Shown here piece by piece: positions 8,525-16,477 of a stretch of 16,477 nt of DNA (position 1 is the stretch's first letter; the number at the start of each line of letters is the position of its first letter). Source of the stretch: Neolecta irregularis DAH-3 (taxonomy: Eukaryota; Ascomycota; Neolectomycetes; Neolectales; Neolectaceae); NCBI GenBank assembly GCA_001929475.1, contig LXFE01000161.1:1-16477 (forward strand), given 5' to 3'. Position numbers and translations under genes: made by a program. The notes under the pieces were generated by a model that searched no databases, was not told where the DNA came from, and was given only the letters and a program-made list of their open reading frames with translations.

Positions 8525-11500
8525 TCATAAATCCCAAGTCGCTAAAACCTTGTGTTCATCGAGATGCAATTTTTTCCTCCGTCTCCCTATTCCTTCCTCT
8601 GCAGCTTTGGCAGCTCTAGTATGCCGTTTCCTACTTTTTCCTCCAAAAGTTAACAGATTTGACCGTTCGTAGACTTCTTTTTCAATTTCTTGATCGGCAA
8701 GGATAATGGAGCGGATGTAACAACCCACTTCAGTCGCGAGAATAGGAAGAGGAAGAAGGGTTATGTTGTGAGGAAATTGGGGACCGATCCAATCGGAGGG
8801 TGTAGAGAGGGGTTCCAAGGAAGTAGCGTAGATTTCCGATATGTCAACGCTTGAGATAAGTGTACGTACAGATGTGAACAATACCGTTCTGCTGTTTTTT
8901 CTGCTACTAGCATTTCAAACATTTGAGCTCTATTTGGCTCGCAAACATTGATTCCCTCATAAGGCATAGCCTCAATTTCGCTCTGAAATAACGACCTCGC
9001 GGTTTCAAAGAGCTTATATGAGACGTCAAGTTCCCCGAGACAAGGGGGAACTAGATCACCTGAAGGTTGTACCAAGTGTGTATATCCCTGAAGTATATCC
9101 AATTTCCGGGGTCGAACCTTTGTCGCGAACGGATTTGCAGGGATTGACTCGTCAAACTTCGGGAGAGGAGGCTAGAGAGGAGTGTCAACTCTAATTGCAG
9201 GAACCAGGAATACCTCAACAACATTGTATATAGTCCTTCGTGAACTCAGTTCTCCATCCATAAATGAGACTGCCTCAAAATATCGGTCCAAAACACCGAG
9301 AACATCAGTATTATGCTTTGCCTCATGAGGTGTCTCATCTGAAACTTGTATCTTTTGCAGCCTCTCTAGAATGTTGTCATCTAGTATTTCATTATTTCCC
9401 TGAAAGCCCATGCCAAGAGAATAAGTCTCAGTAGAGATAACTCTCATAGGCTCATCGCCATCGACCCCCAGGATATAGAACCAACTTGTCCCTGCACGAT
9501 CACAGCCCACACCCATTTGACACCAAAGTTGCAGTTGCGAAATAGTCTTCCGCAAGTCACCTCCATTCAGTAGAAACAGCTTTAAAATCGCGTCAGTAGA
9601 TATTAGGTGCCCTTCGTTGAGACATAAAGTATATAAATAATCGACCGAAAGTTCCGTTGGAGGCGAAGTATATGTTAATATAGTGCGCGGGTCCAACTCT
9701 TCTGCTAACAACTCAACGTCTATTCAATGAATCATATGAAATGATAGGCGAGATATACCGTTGCAAGTCAAAACAATAGGTCGTCGACTTTTCTCAATTA
9801 GCTCCATAACTGAACTCCAAAATCCCTTGTCTTCCTCGAAAAGAACATCGACCTCTTCAATTAATATGAGACTTTGCTTCCCGCTTCCGACCAGGTGGCT
9901 CTGCGCGACTTCACCAACTTGGTCCAAGAGGTCCTTCCCGCAACGCCGATTTCCAGAGTGAACTTCAAAGACTTCAAAGCCCAGTTCGTTTGCACAGGCG
10001 TATACACTGGCCGTTTTACCAATACCGTGCGGTCCAGCTAAGATGATATAATTCGACTGGTCGAGAATTTTATTATCCGTCTTTGGAGGCTTTTTCATTT
10101 TTGGTTTATCGAGGTAATCATCGTCCTCCGAATCTTCAATTTCATCTTCGTCATCGATGACAAAGCCATCCATTTCAATATCATAATTAGACAACTTTTT
10201 CGGCTTCTTGGCAATTATTCTTCGATCTAATTTAACTCCTAACTGAAGTCTTTCTAGCCAGGTTTTCAACGTCAAGGAACATTGGTTCGCTTGAAGGATC
10301 TCAGAGCTCATTATGGGTGCATACTTATTCGTCCATAGCTGAGTTTCTCGTAGAGCACAATCATGCGGTTTCAAGAGGGGAAGAGAGGAATATACTCGGC
10401 TTAATTTTGGATTTTCTGGAGAGTTGCATAAGGTGTTGTCTGCGAGGTATTGTAACTTTGAGGGATCACAAAATATCTTGTGAGGATACTTCCTTTCTAG
10501 TTTTTCTGATGTCTGTAATTTTTGGACGAGTTTATTGATAATGTATTCTTCCGGTGGGATGATCAGTTCTTTCTGCTTCCCTTTCTGGTCTGATTGTTTG
10601 AGTGAAGGAAGACTGACGGCTTCTGCAGGCGTGCATAGCCCTCGTACATGCATATTTTCTGAATTGGGAAAGGAGGCCGAGCTGCCTTCTGTCAGCCGAT
10701 AAGTAGCTTGTGTTAAGCCCATAGATAATCCGAGATTTTGGACAGAAGAAGAACTGCAATCAGAGGCGCTCTTGGATGTGAAAAATGGATGTAGTGATTT
10801 TGGTGATTGATGTAATCGAGCATTGGGTATTTCTATAGAGACATGTGACGGTTGACTCTCGGGATATGACCCATTAGCGGGATCTGCAGGATCCTTTGAC
10901 TTTCGACGTTTGCGAGGTGGACCTTCTTCGGCTTCTAAATTGTCTTTGGGGGTAAAGGAAGAAAGAGACTTTTTCAATTCGTCGCCTGAGGATCAATTAT
11001 AGTCAAGATATGTTTTGTACGAGCTTTCTTCCCCATGAAGAAAGGATGCAAAGCCCGGGAAGACGGATTCAGCCTGTTGATCATTTGAACATCATCTAAT
11101 GGATGATTATGGGAATTCGACGGCAAATTTAACTTGACAATCAAGGATCTAGAAGGGGAAGGTTGGGGGATTTTAGCGGGAGTCTCTGGAACAACCTCAT
11201 TTGGGAAAATGATTGATGGAGTCAACAATTCACATTCTGTGCTTTCTTGGCTCCAAAATAATGGGCATGGAGACAATTCAAGCTCGGAATGCTTCTTTTG
11301 TGTCGGCTGTTTTGAATGTGATTGTCGTTGCAAGAGATGAGGCTGTGCCTTGGGTATTGAAGGTTCGTGTGGACAAACAGTCTCTGTGCCTAAACCCTGT
11401 ACAGCCCAAATGTGCATCAAGGTGGCTGAGTTCCTCGTTCTTCTTGATGATGCTTCAGACGCTGCATTTTTGGGTGAAACAGGGCAGTGGGGTTGTTTTG

Positions 11501-11531
11501 GATGTGGGGGAGGCGAATGCATAGCCAGCAT
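8525..11531 (-). CDS. ELG1: Elg1/ATAD5 PCNA-unloading AAA+ ATPase, 5 exons
   Basis: Model: exons 11531-11021, 10985-9759, 9719-9214, 9171-8885, 8849-8525; introns of 35, 39, 42 and 35 nt; 951 codons plus stop. The protein is a clamp-loader large-subunit-like ATPase: LWTNKYAP (about 387-394) opens the RFC-like box region, Walker A is GPHGIGKT (488-495), Walker B LILIEEVD (543-550), then PIVLTCND across an intron. Between the RFC-type entry and Walker A lies an acidic tract (DEDEIEDSEDDDYLD, ~449-463). The disordered N-terminus carries PPRKRRKS (possible nuclear localisation, ~193-200) and two LHPFF motifs (~161 and ~235). The C-terminus with FGGKSRKRHTRAAKAAEEG and DEHKVLAT matches fungal Elg1. 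Family role: forms an RFC-like complex with Rfc2-5 to unload PCNA after replication. The start is uncertain: ATGs at 11531 or 11522 are favoured over one at 11702, whose extra codons translate low-complexity promoter repeats. Confidence 0.9.
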
Positions 11532-11753
11532 TGTCGGCGAGTGGGTGCAACGACCAATATGACAAAGGATATGTTCAATGGAAGACGACTGCAGATGGAC
11601 GAGTGGATGGATGAGAGGTGGACAAATGGACAGATGATGGATGGATGGATAAATGGAAGATGGATGGAGTTGATGGTACAGAGCTGGATGATGCTCATTC
11701 ATTACTCACCACCACTGCGCCCCCCCACCTGCCATTTTTTCTGCCCACCATCA
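11532..11753. promoter_or_regulatory. Divergent promoter shared by ELG1 and STE50
   Basis: A 222-bp gap lies between the chosen ATGs of two divergent genes, so both promoters must overlap here. The centre is filled by a degenerate GATGG/ATGG repeat (listed separately), and the STE50 side is pyrimidine-rich (poly-C and poly-T runs around 11719-11740). No TATA box or named factor site is convincing. Confidence 0.55.
11593..11675. repeat. Degenerate TGGA/ATGG tetranucleotide tract
   Basis: Purine-rich, imperfect repetition of TGGATGGA-like units with interspersed GACAAATGGACAGATG variants. The cleanest run is GATGGATGGATGGAT around 11637-11650. Read on the other strand it yields the His/Pro/Ser-rich artefact HPSSIYPSIHHLS. 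It lies wholly inside the ELG1/STE50 divergent promoter. Confidence 0.8.
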
Positions 11754-13007
11754 ATGGACAACCACCGTACCCGCCCTCTGTGCCGCTGACTCGCCCGCTC
11801 ACTCGCTGCAAGGCTCCCCCAATAACAGCCCGCGCTCTCCTCTTCCCACCGCCAGAGTCACCCGCTGGTCCATCTCGCAAGTTGCCGATTGGCTCTACTC
11901 TCTTGGCCTCGCCCACTACGACCAGAACTTTAGAGGTGCCCGCTTAGAGTCTGCGATTTTCTGTTGATAGATAGAGAACGAGATCGATGGAGAGGTCCTA
12001 GTCCATCTAGATCACGAAGCACTCAAAGACCTCGGCGTTAAGAGCATGGGCCATCGGCTGTCGCTGTTGAAGGAAATCTACAACCTCAAGATTGCGCACG
12101 GAGTGCCAATCGATCCAGATCATTTTGTTCCGCTTTGTAAGTCCTTGTGGCCAGAGGATCATTGATACGACAGCCGCTGAGGACGACGAGGAAGCCCAGT
12201 ATACCGAAGATACAGTCGATGTGTCCTACCTCACAAATGCTTTGCTGTTACGAGACGAAAGAATCCAGTCCTGCGAAATGGAAATCAGAAAACTGTCCGA
12301 ATCACTTTCAAAATTACGAGAAGACCCCCTCACCGTTTTCCGGCTCGTCAAGGATTCTAAAGTATCGCCCATGATCACCTTGAATGCTAACAAACAAAGC
12401 CACTCCCCATCCCTGAAGCCTCGTCTGGCTCGCTTCTCTCTCGCAAATTTTCTACAAAGAAACTTTTCCTTGGAACCCCCAGAACCCAACATAGTCCTAC
12501 GTACGACCACCAAGGAAGTCCCCCTGAAAGCCCCCGTTCTCCGCTAAACGACGTACTCCCGCCTATTATTCGGATCTAAATCACTAGCAACGAACACCAA
12601 CTACTGTCTCGTCTCCCAAAATTCCAGATAAACGCCAGCCATTCCCACCTCCAAAGGACACCGAACCATTCAAGTCTTTTCGAGTTAGCCTCGAAGACCC
12701 GTGTTGGAAAGTTCTTCCTGCTGCCCTCAAACGGTACAAGATCCATGGAGATTGGCGGGGTTATGCACTCTTTATATGTTATGGTGACCAAGGTGCCTTT
12801 CTTTGCTAGTTCATGTTAATGAGTAAAGAACGGTGTTTGGGACTCGATGAAAAGCCTTTGCTTTTGTTCCAGCAATTACAGAGAGAGGGCAAAAATCCAG
12901 TGTTTATGTTACGTCAGATGGACGGTTCAAGCATTCATCAACCTCCTGCTCCCCAGCAGGCATATGGAGGTAATCAGAGATACCGGGATGGTGTCATGAT
13001 GTTATGA
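11754..13007 (+). CDS. STE50: Ste50-like MAPK adaptor (SAM + Ras-association), 7 exons
   Basis: Model: exons 11754-11766, 11813-11935, 11975-12136, 12174-12361, 12400-12552, 12588-12792, 12829-13007; introns of 46, 39, 37, 38, 35 and 36 nt; 340 codons plus stop. Residues 22-85 are a SAM domain (VTRWSISQVADWLYSLGL; NEIDGEVLVHLDHEALKDLG; GHRLSLLKEIYNLK). A short coiled coil follows (~118-150), then the linker RKFSTKKLFLG typical of fungal Ste50, Ser/Pro-rich sequence with SPRSP motifs that could be MAPK/CDK sites, and a Ras-association domain (~241-311: FKSFRVSLEDPCWKVLPAAL, GDQERCLGLDEKPLLLFQQL). In known fungi Ste50 links Cdc42/Ras signals to the Ste11 MAPKKK through SAM-SAM contact. The first exon is only 13 nt; its ATG is inferred because splicing gives MDNHRSPNNSPRSPLP in frame, and it is the least certain part. 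The protein is shorter than usual for the family. Confidence 0.88.
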
Positions 13008-13016
13008 TGTTATGAT
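12996..13016 (+). repeat. ATGATGTT tandem repeat across the STE50 stop
   Basis: Two exact 8-bp units (12996-13003, 13004-13011) plus ATGAT (13012-13016). The STE50 TGA stop (13005-13007) lies inside the second unit. Confidence 0.8.
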
Positions 13017-13211
13017 CCTCCCTTTGGCTTTTATTTGGAGTTTCTTTGGGTGTATGGTGTTAAAACTTGTTGTTTTGCTTCATTCTTTTGGCCAAGGAAG
13101 TTAGTTAGAGTTTCTATGTGTTGTAATGCATTGACAGTAGGTGTTGAAGTTGTGATTCCATTATAAATGAATAAAGGGACAGTTTATTTTGACAAATCTT
13201 TACATGCAAGC

Positions 13212-14818
13212 CTATACAGAAATCGTTTTGAAAACTACGAGTCAGTCGATTTCACAAAGCAGGAGCGAACCATTGAACCCAGACAACGCAGTAGTAATGA
13301 CAGTTCCAGGAATCTGAGGATGCCAATGTACTTCCTTGATAGATTCCTGGCCCTGATGTATAAACATGAGCTGGTTAGGAATCTCTGCTCCATTTCGAGC
13401 CATTTCCTTGCGACTAGCTTCCTCCTCTTCGTCCAACTCGACTGATAAATCCCATAAAGTCACCTGATCGTCGGCGCCTGAAACAGCTATCACACTGTCT
13501 TCAGTTGGATGCCATTCAATCGAAGTGATCGGCGCTGTGTGCCATTTGAAACTCGCTACCGGACTTGGATTTTCCCTGACTTTAGCATCGATCAGGTAGA
13601 TTCGGTGAATACCCTTTAAAGTTCCTCAAATCCCAGACACTCCACGCACCATCGTCCGCCCCACTGGCTAACAGGTAACTAACCTTTTTATTCCAGCTGA
13701 GGACATTCACGTCCGTCCCCGGATGCGCGGTAACACTCAATGCAAAAGACCTCTTCTTATTCCTTACATCCCAAACCTTTATCGTGGAATCGCTACTTGA
13801 GCTTGCAAAGACGGACTTCTCAGACGGCGACCATTGCAAATCTTCGACGGAGCCAGCGTGTCCAAAGAAGGCCTTCTCTGTAGTCCAACTTGCCTCTTCT
13901 CTGCTTGTAATATATATTTTGGAGTCGTTATCCCCTGTGGCTAGTTTTCCTGGCACTAGACCCGACCAATCCATAGCGTAGCCTTCTGTCTTGTGATTCG
14001 AAATGATGTGGATCGGTTTATTGTTTTCCGGATGGATGACAGTTCCAGGAACATCGAATGAAGAGACGTGCGTTGCGATGTCATAGATATAGACTTTTCC
14101 AGTCTCGTTCCACGTTGAAACCAACGTGCCATGATGATAATGTGGTGATACACGAACCCTATTTGTGCCTCCGTTGATGGGAATTGTACGGCTTTCAAGA
14201 AGCGAGTCTTCATCTATGTTTGAATCGTCTGATATATCAGACGCATCTAAGCTGATCAGTAAACAACACTATACCCATTTTACCGTCATCAATATGTGTC
14301 TTATAGAGCTGTGATAATTTTAGTATTGTAAGTTGATTGTTTTTCGTGATATCTGCTTGTGATCCCGTAACGAAATAGACTGTCTGCGGAAATGTCTGGC
14401 GCTCTTCGCCCAGATTATCCCGAATAACGTCAAAACTTAACGAAGGCCATGTTACATTGACCGAATGTAACAGTTCGTACGCAGACTGATCTGCCTCGAG
14501 GACTTCATTTTCGCCTAGTGGGCGGGAGGGTAGGTAAACGTTTGATGCGTTTGGTTCGAGTGGCATATCTTTTTCATCGTCTAACTTGTTTCAGCTCTCT
14601 TTTGTGAAATGGAAAAGACCTTGTTGTAAAAGTTCGTCGTCGTTATCATCGTCTCCTGCTATAACGATTTCCTCGTCGCTTTCAAGGTCATCTCCCCAGA
14701 CATCTTCAAATTCTCCCATTTCATGTTCCAGTGTTCCGATCATGTCGACATCGTCAACCTGGCGTTCACCGTCCTTTAGAGGCTGGGATGGCGAATCCTC
14801 GCCTGTTCTTTTGACCAT
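13212..14818 (-). CDS. RRB1: Rrb1/GRWD1 WD40 ribosome-assembly chaperone, 5 exons
   Basis: Model: exons 14818-14620, 14580-14284, 14246-13613, 13575-13271, 13234-13212; introns of 39, 37, 37 and 36 nt; 485 codons plus stop. The very acidic N-terminus (FEDVWGDDLESDEEI, later DDDNDDELL) precedes VYLPSRPLG (81-89), the hallmark of the Rrb1/GRWD1 family. A seven-blade-type WD40 propeller follows: EGYAMDWSGL, GHAGSVEDLQWSP, STIKVWDVRNKK, TDVNVLSWNKK, LLASGADDGAWSVWDLRNFK, HTAPITSIEWHP, ADDQVTLWDLSVE. A final 23-nt exon supplies the conserved ending FNVFKTISV. In yeast Rrb1 is a nucleolar chaperone of ribosomal protein L3. The second intron has two usable donors nine bases apart (GTAAAA, 37 nt; GTATAG, 28 nt); the 37-nt version is used here. 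Convergent with STE50 (204 bp) and divergent from LAG1. Confidence 0.95.
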
Positions 14819-15016
14819 GTATGAAAATTCGATTTTTAATGCACTGAAAATTTTAGAGGCCTGATTATTAAATCTGTGGCGTCCTCAACACGCGCCGGGT
14901 TTGAGCTGGGTTCGCGTGGATACATGATAACATCCATCAATATGTAAGATTTCCTGAACCATTGATGTATAGATTATGACCTACTAGTTCTTCTTTCGAG
15001 AAATCTTGAGCTAATA
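14819..15016. promoter_or_regulatory. Divergent promoter shared by RRB1 and LAG1
   Basis: 198 bp separate the two ATGs. A GC-rich island (CACGCGCCGGG, around 14889-14899) stands out from AT-rich flanks. I cannot assign a specific factor. Confidence 0.5.
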
Positions 15017-16261
15017 ATGATAAACGAGTCGCTGGTGGCGGTTTTGACTAGTACCAAGTCAACCACCTTAAATCTTTTCGAAATGTCCCGGCGATTAAGT
15101 ATGACGATCGAACAGGTCTCTGTAGATCCTGCCGTGCCATATACTCCTATTGACGACTTTCCGAAACGACTCCAGGTCAAGCATGGATCATTACCGAAAA
15201 ATCTGGGGATTCGACCTTGGCAACGATACCGATCTCTTGCTCGTCGAAAATCGTGGAGTATTAACTCCCGTGGAGAAAATGGGACTGACCCGGATGCAGT
15301 ACCGCCTTTGACAGCTTTATCAATTATGTTTGGGCTGTATCTGCTCAATCCTACATCACATAATCCGATCCATCGTGCTCTCTTTGTCTCCTATCCTGTG
15401 TCTAATAAGGGATATTCAAAAGGTCTACATGATATAACCTTTGTCATCTTCTACATCATAGTTTTCAGTGCATTTCGAGAATTCGTGATGCACGAAATTC
15501 TCAAGCCCTTGGCGAAATTAAACGGCCTACGGAATCCGGCCAAAGTCTTGCGGTTTATGGAACAAGGGTACTCGCTTGTATACTTTAGTCTGAGCACTGC
15601 CTTTGGTCTTTACAACATGTACGGCACAGATTTGTGGTACTTTCACACCCGCGCGTTTTTCGAAGAGTATCCTCACAAGATTCTTCCGGGGGCGTTTAAA
15701 GTCTATTACTTGTTACAGGCAGCCTATTGGGTTCAACAAATTGTGATCCTGATTCTTCAAATAGAACGACCTAGAAAAGATTTCAAGGAATTCACACTTC
15801 ATCACATCGTTACCTGTATGTTAGTGATTGGGAGCTACATGCTTCATTTTACCCATATGGGATTGGCTGTTTTCATTACAATGGATTCGTCTGATGTTTT
15901 TCTTTCAGTATGGCATCTTTTACATGGAGCTAATTGTCAGTTAAGTAAACTGCTAAACTATGTGAAATCGAGGTTCCTTGCACCGGTATTTGTGGTGTTT
16001 GTGTTGGAGTGGATCTACGCGCGTCATTACCTGTCGGTGCGGCTACTGATCTGCACGGTGACTGAATTTCTTTCGATTGGGCCAAATATGCTCGACTGGG
16101 ATGCAGGGTTGTACAAGTCATGGCTGTCGCAGAGTGCGTGTTTTTCGCTGCTGTTGACTTTGCAACTGGTGAATTACTACTGGTTGGGACTGATTTTGAG
16201 AATCGCATATAGGTATGCTTTCAAGAATATTGCGCGGGACGACCGGAGTGAAGATGAGTAA
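15017..16261 (+). CDS. LAG1: Ceramide synthase, Lag1/Lac1 family (TLC domain), 2 exons
   Basis: Model: exons 15017-15907 and 15941-16261 with a 33-nt intron; 403 codons plus stop. The unspliced frame is also open (414 codons). After a ~95-residue basic N-terminus comes a first membrane segment (LTALSIMFGLYLL), the NPTSHNPIHR loop, then the TLC domain with several hydrophobic helices. The Lag motif contains HHIVT (262-266), and DSSD (290-293) is the conserved aspartate pair region; splicing gives DVFLSLSKLLNYV as in relatives. The tail ends DDRSEDE. The enzyme N-acylates sphingoid bases with fatty acyl-CoA in the ER membrane. The start could instead be the ATG at 15083 (MSRRLSMTIEQ). Closest by eye to ascomycete Lag1/Lac1 (WYFHTR, ERPRKDFKEF). 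Confidence 0.95.
   Translation: MINESLVAVLTSTKSTTLNLFEMSRRLSMTIEQVSVDPAVPYTPIDDFPKRLQVKHGSLPKNLGIRPWQRYRSLARRKSWSINSRGENGTDPDAVPPLTALSIMFGLYLLNPTSHNPIHRALFVSYPVSNKGYSKGLHDITFVIFYIIVFSAFREFVMHEILKPLAKLNGLRNPAKVLRFMEQGYSLVYFSLSTAFGLYNMYGTDLWYFHTRAFFEEYPHKILPGAFKVYYLLQAAYWVQQIVILILQIERPRKDFKEFTLHHIVTCMLVIGSYMLHFTHMGLAVFITMDSSDVFLSVWHLLHGANCQLSKLLNYVKSRFLAPVFVVFVLEWIYARHYLSVRLLICTVTEFLSIGPNMLDWDAGLYKSWLSQSACFSLLLTLQLVNYYWLGLILRIAYRYAFKNIARDDRSEDE
15908..15940 (+). other. 33-nt stop-less intron in LAG1
   Basis: GTATGG donor, GCTAAT branch-like site and TGTCAG acceptor. Removing it restores the family pattern FLSLSKLLNY; retaining it inserts 11 residues beginning VWHLLHG. It is in phase 0, a multiple of three, and contains no stop codon. 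Confidence 0.75.
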
Positions 16262-16477
16262 GGTCCCGGAGTTGTATTGTGTATCTGATCTTTAGGGAGA
16301 AAGAAGAGTAGTTGATTTGTTGCGACACCCGAGTCTGAAGCGGTAGCGTTGCATGGTAATGTTTAAAAGCGGGACACTGTCGGGATGGCGGCATTCAAAT
16401 CTAGGCCGGGTTTTTACTGCGGGCTGTGTCCATTGCTATTGTTTTAATGTGTCTGTTTTTTCTGTATGAGATCGGAA
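16262..16477. other. LAG1 3' flank ending in adapter-like bases
   Basis: 216 bases after the ceramide synthase stop, with no open frame or RNA gene. The final nine bases AGATCGGAA (16469-16477) equal the start of the common Illumina adapter and may not be genomic. Confidence 0.5.

Noticed and set aside
8283-8537. 84-codon minus-strand frame between cyp8 and ELG1
   Set aside because: It overlaps the end of ELG1, has no recognisable family, and ELG1 already ends with its expected DEHKVLAT tail. Probably 3' untranslated sequence.
9172-9204. Alternative 33-nt ELG1 intron with a GTTGAC donor and AAG acceptor
   Set aside because: It keeps the frame, but the 42-nt version has a better donor (GTATTC), a TTGAC branch-like site and a pyrimidine-rich TAG acceptor.
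11532-11702. ELG1 start at the upstream ATG (11702)
   Set aside because: The extra 57 codons only translate the TGGA repeat tract and promoter; ATGs at 11531 or 11522 begin sequence that looks like protein.

Overview
This window looks like a fungal nuclear contig, most likely from a filamentous ascomycete. The evidence is spliceosomal introns with GT..AG borders, a recognisable fungal Ste50 (SAM plus Ras-association), Rrb1, Elg1, cyp8/PPIL2, a ceramide synthase and a fungal dynamin-like GTPase, and the edge of a psq-type HTH transposase. The closer affiliation is inferred from protein resemblance only and is uncertain. Both ends look like contig ends: the left edge cuts a transposase gene and the right edge finishes in nine bases that match the start of the standard Illumina adapter.

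Layout. 1-151: first codons of a transposase, minus strand. 451-2889: dynamin-family GTPase, minus strand, 3 exons. 2890-5995: a 3.1 kb gene-poor stretch with one plausible small coding segment, two perfect or near-perfect hairpins and no gene I can name. 5996-8014: cyp8/PPIL2, plus strand, 10 exons. 8525-11531: ELG1, minus strand, 5 exons. 11754-13007: STE50, plus strand, 7 exons. 13212-14818: RRB1, minus strand, 5 exons. 15017-16261: LAG1-type ceramide synthase, plus strand, 2 exons. From cyp8 rightwards the genes alternate strand, giving two convergent 3' junctions and two short divergent promoters (222 and 198 bp).

The genes serve unrelated housekeeping roles: membrane remodelling, splicing-linked prolyl isomerisation and ubiquitin ligation, PCNA unloading, MAPK adaptor signalling, ribosomal protein L3 chaperoning and sphingolipid synthesis. 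I see no operon-like functional cluster and no defence or biosynthetic system.

The most striking property is the gene structure. I reconstructed 26 introns by requiring GT..AG borders, frame continuity and family-consistent protein across each junction. All 26 are 33-46 nt long (mean about 37.6 nt), which is very short for a fungus. Eleven of the twelve introns whose length is a multiple of three carry an in-frame stop. The exception is a 33-nt stop-less intron in the ceramide synthase that interrupts its conserved core. Several exons are only 13-23 nt long. All gene models below are hand-made and spliced by eye; exon coordinates are given in each entry.
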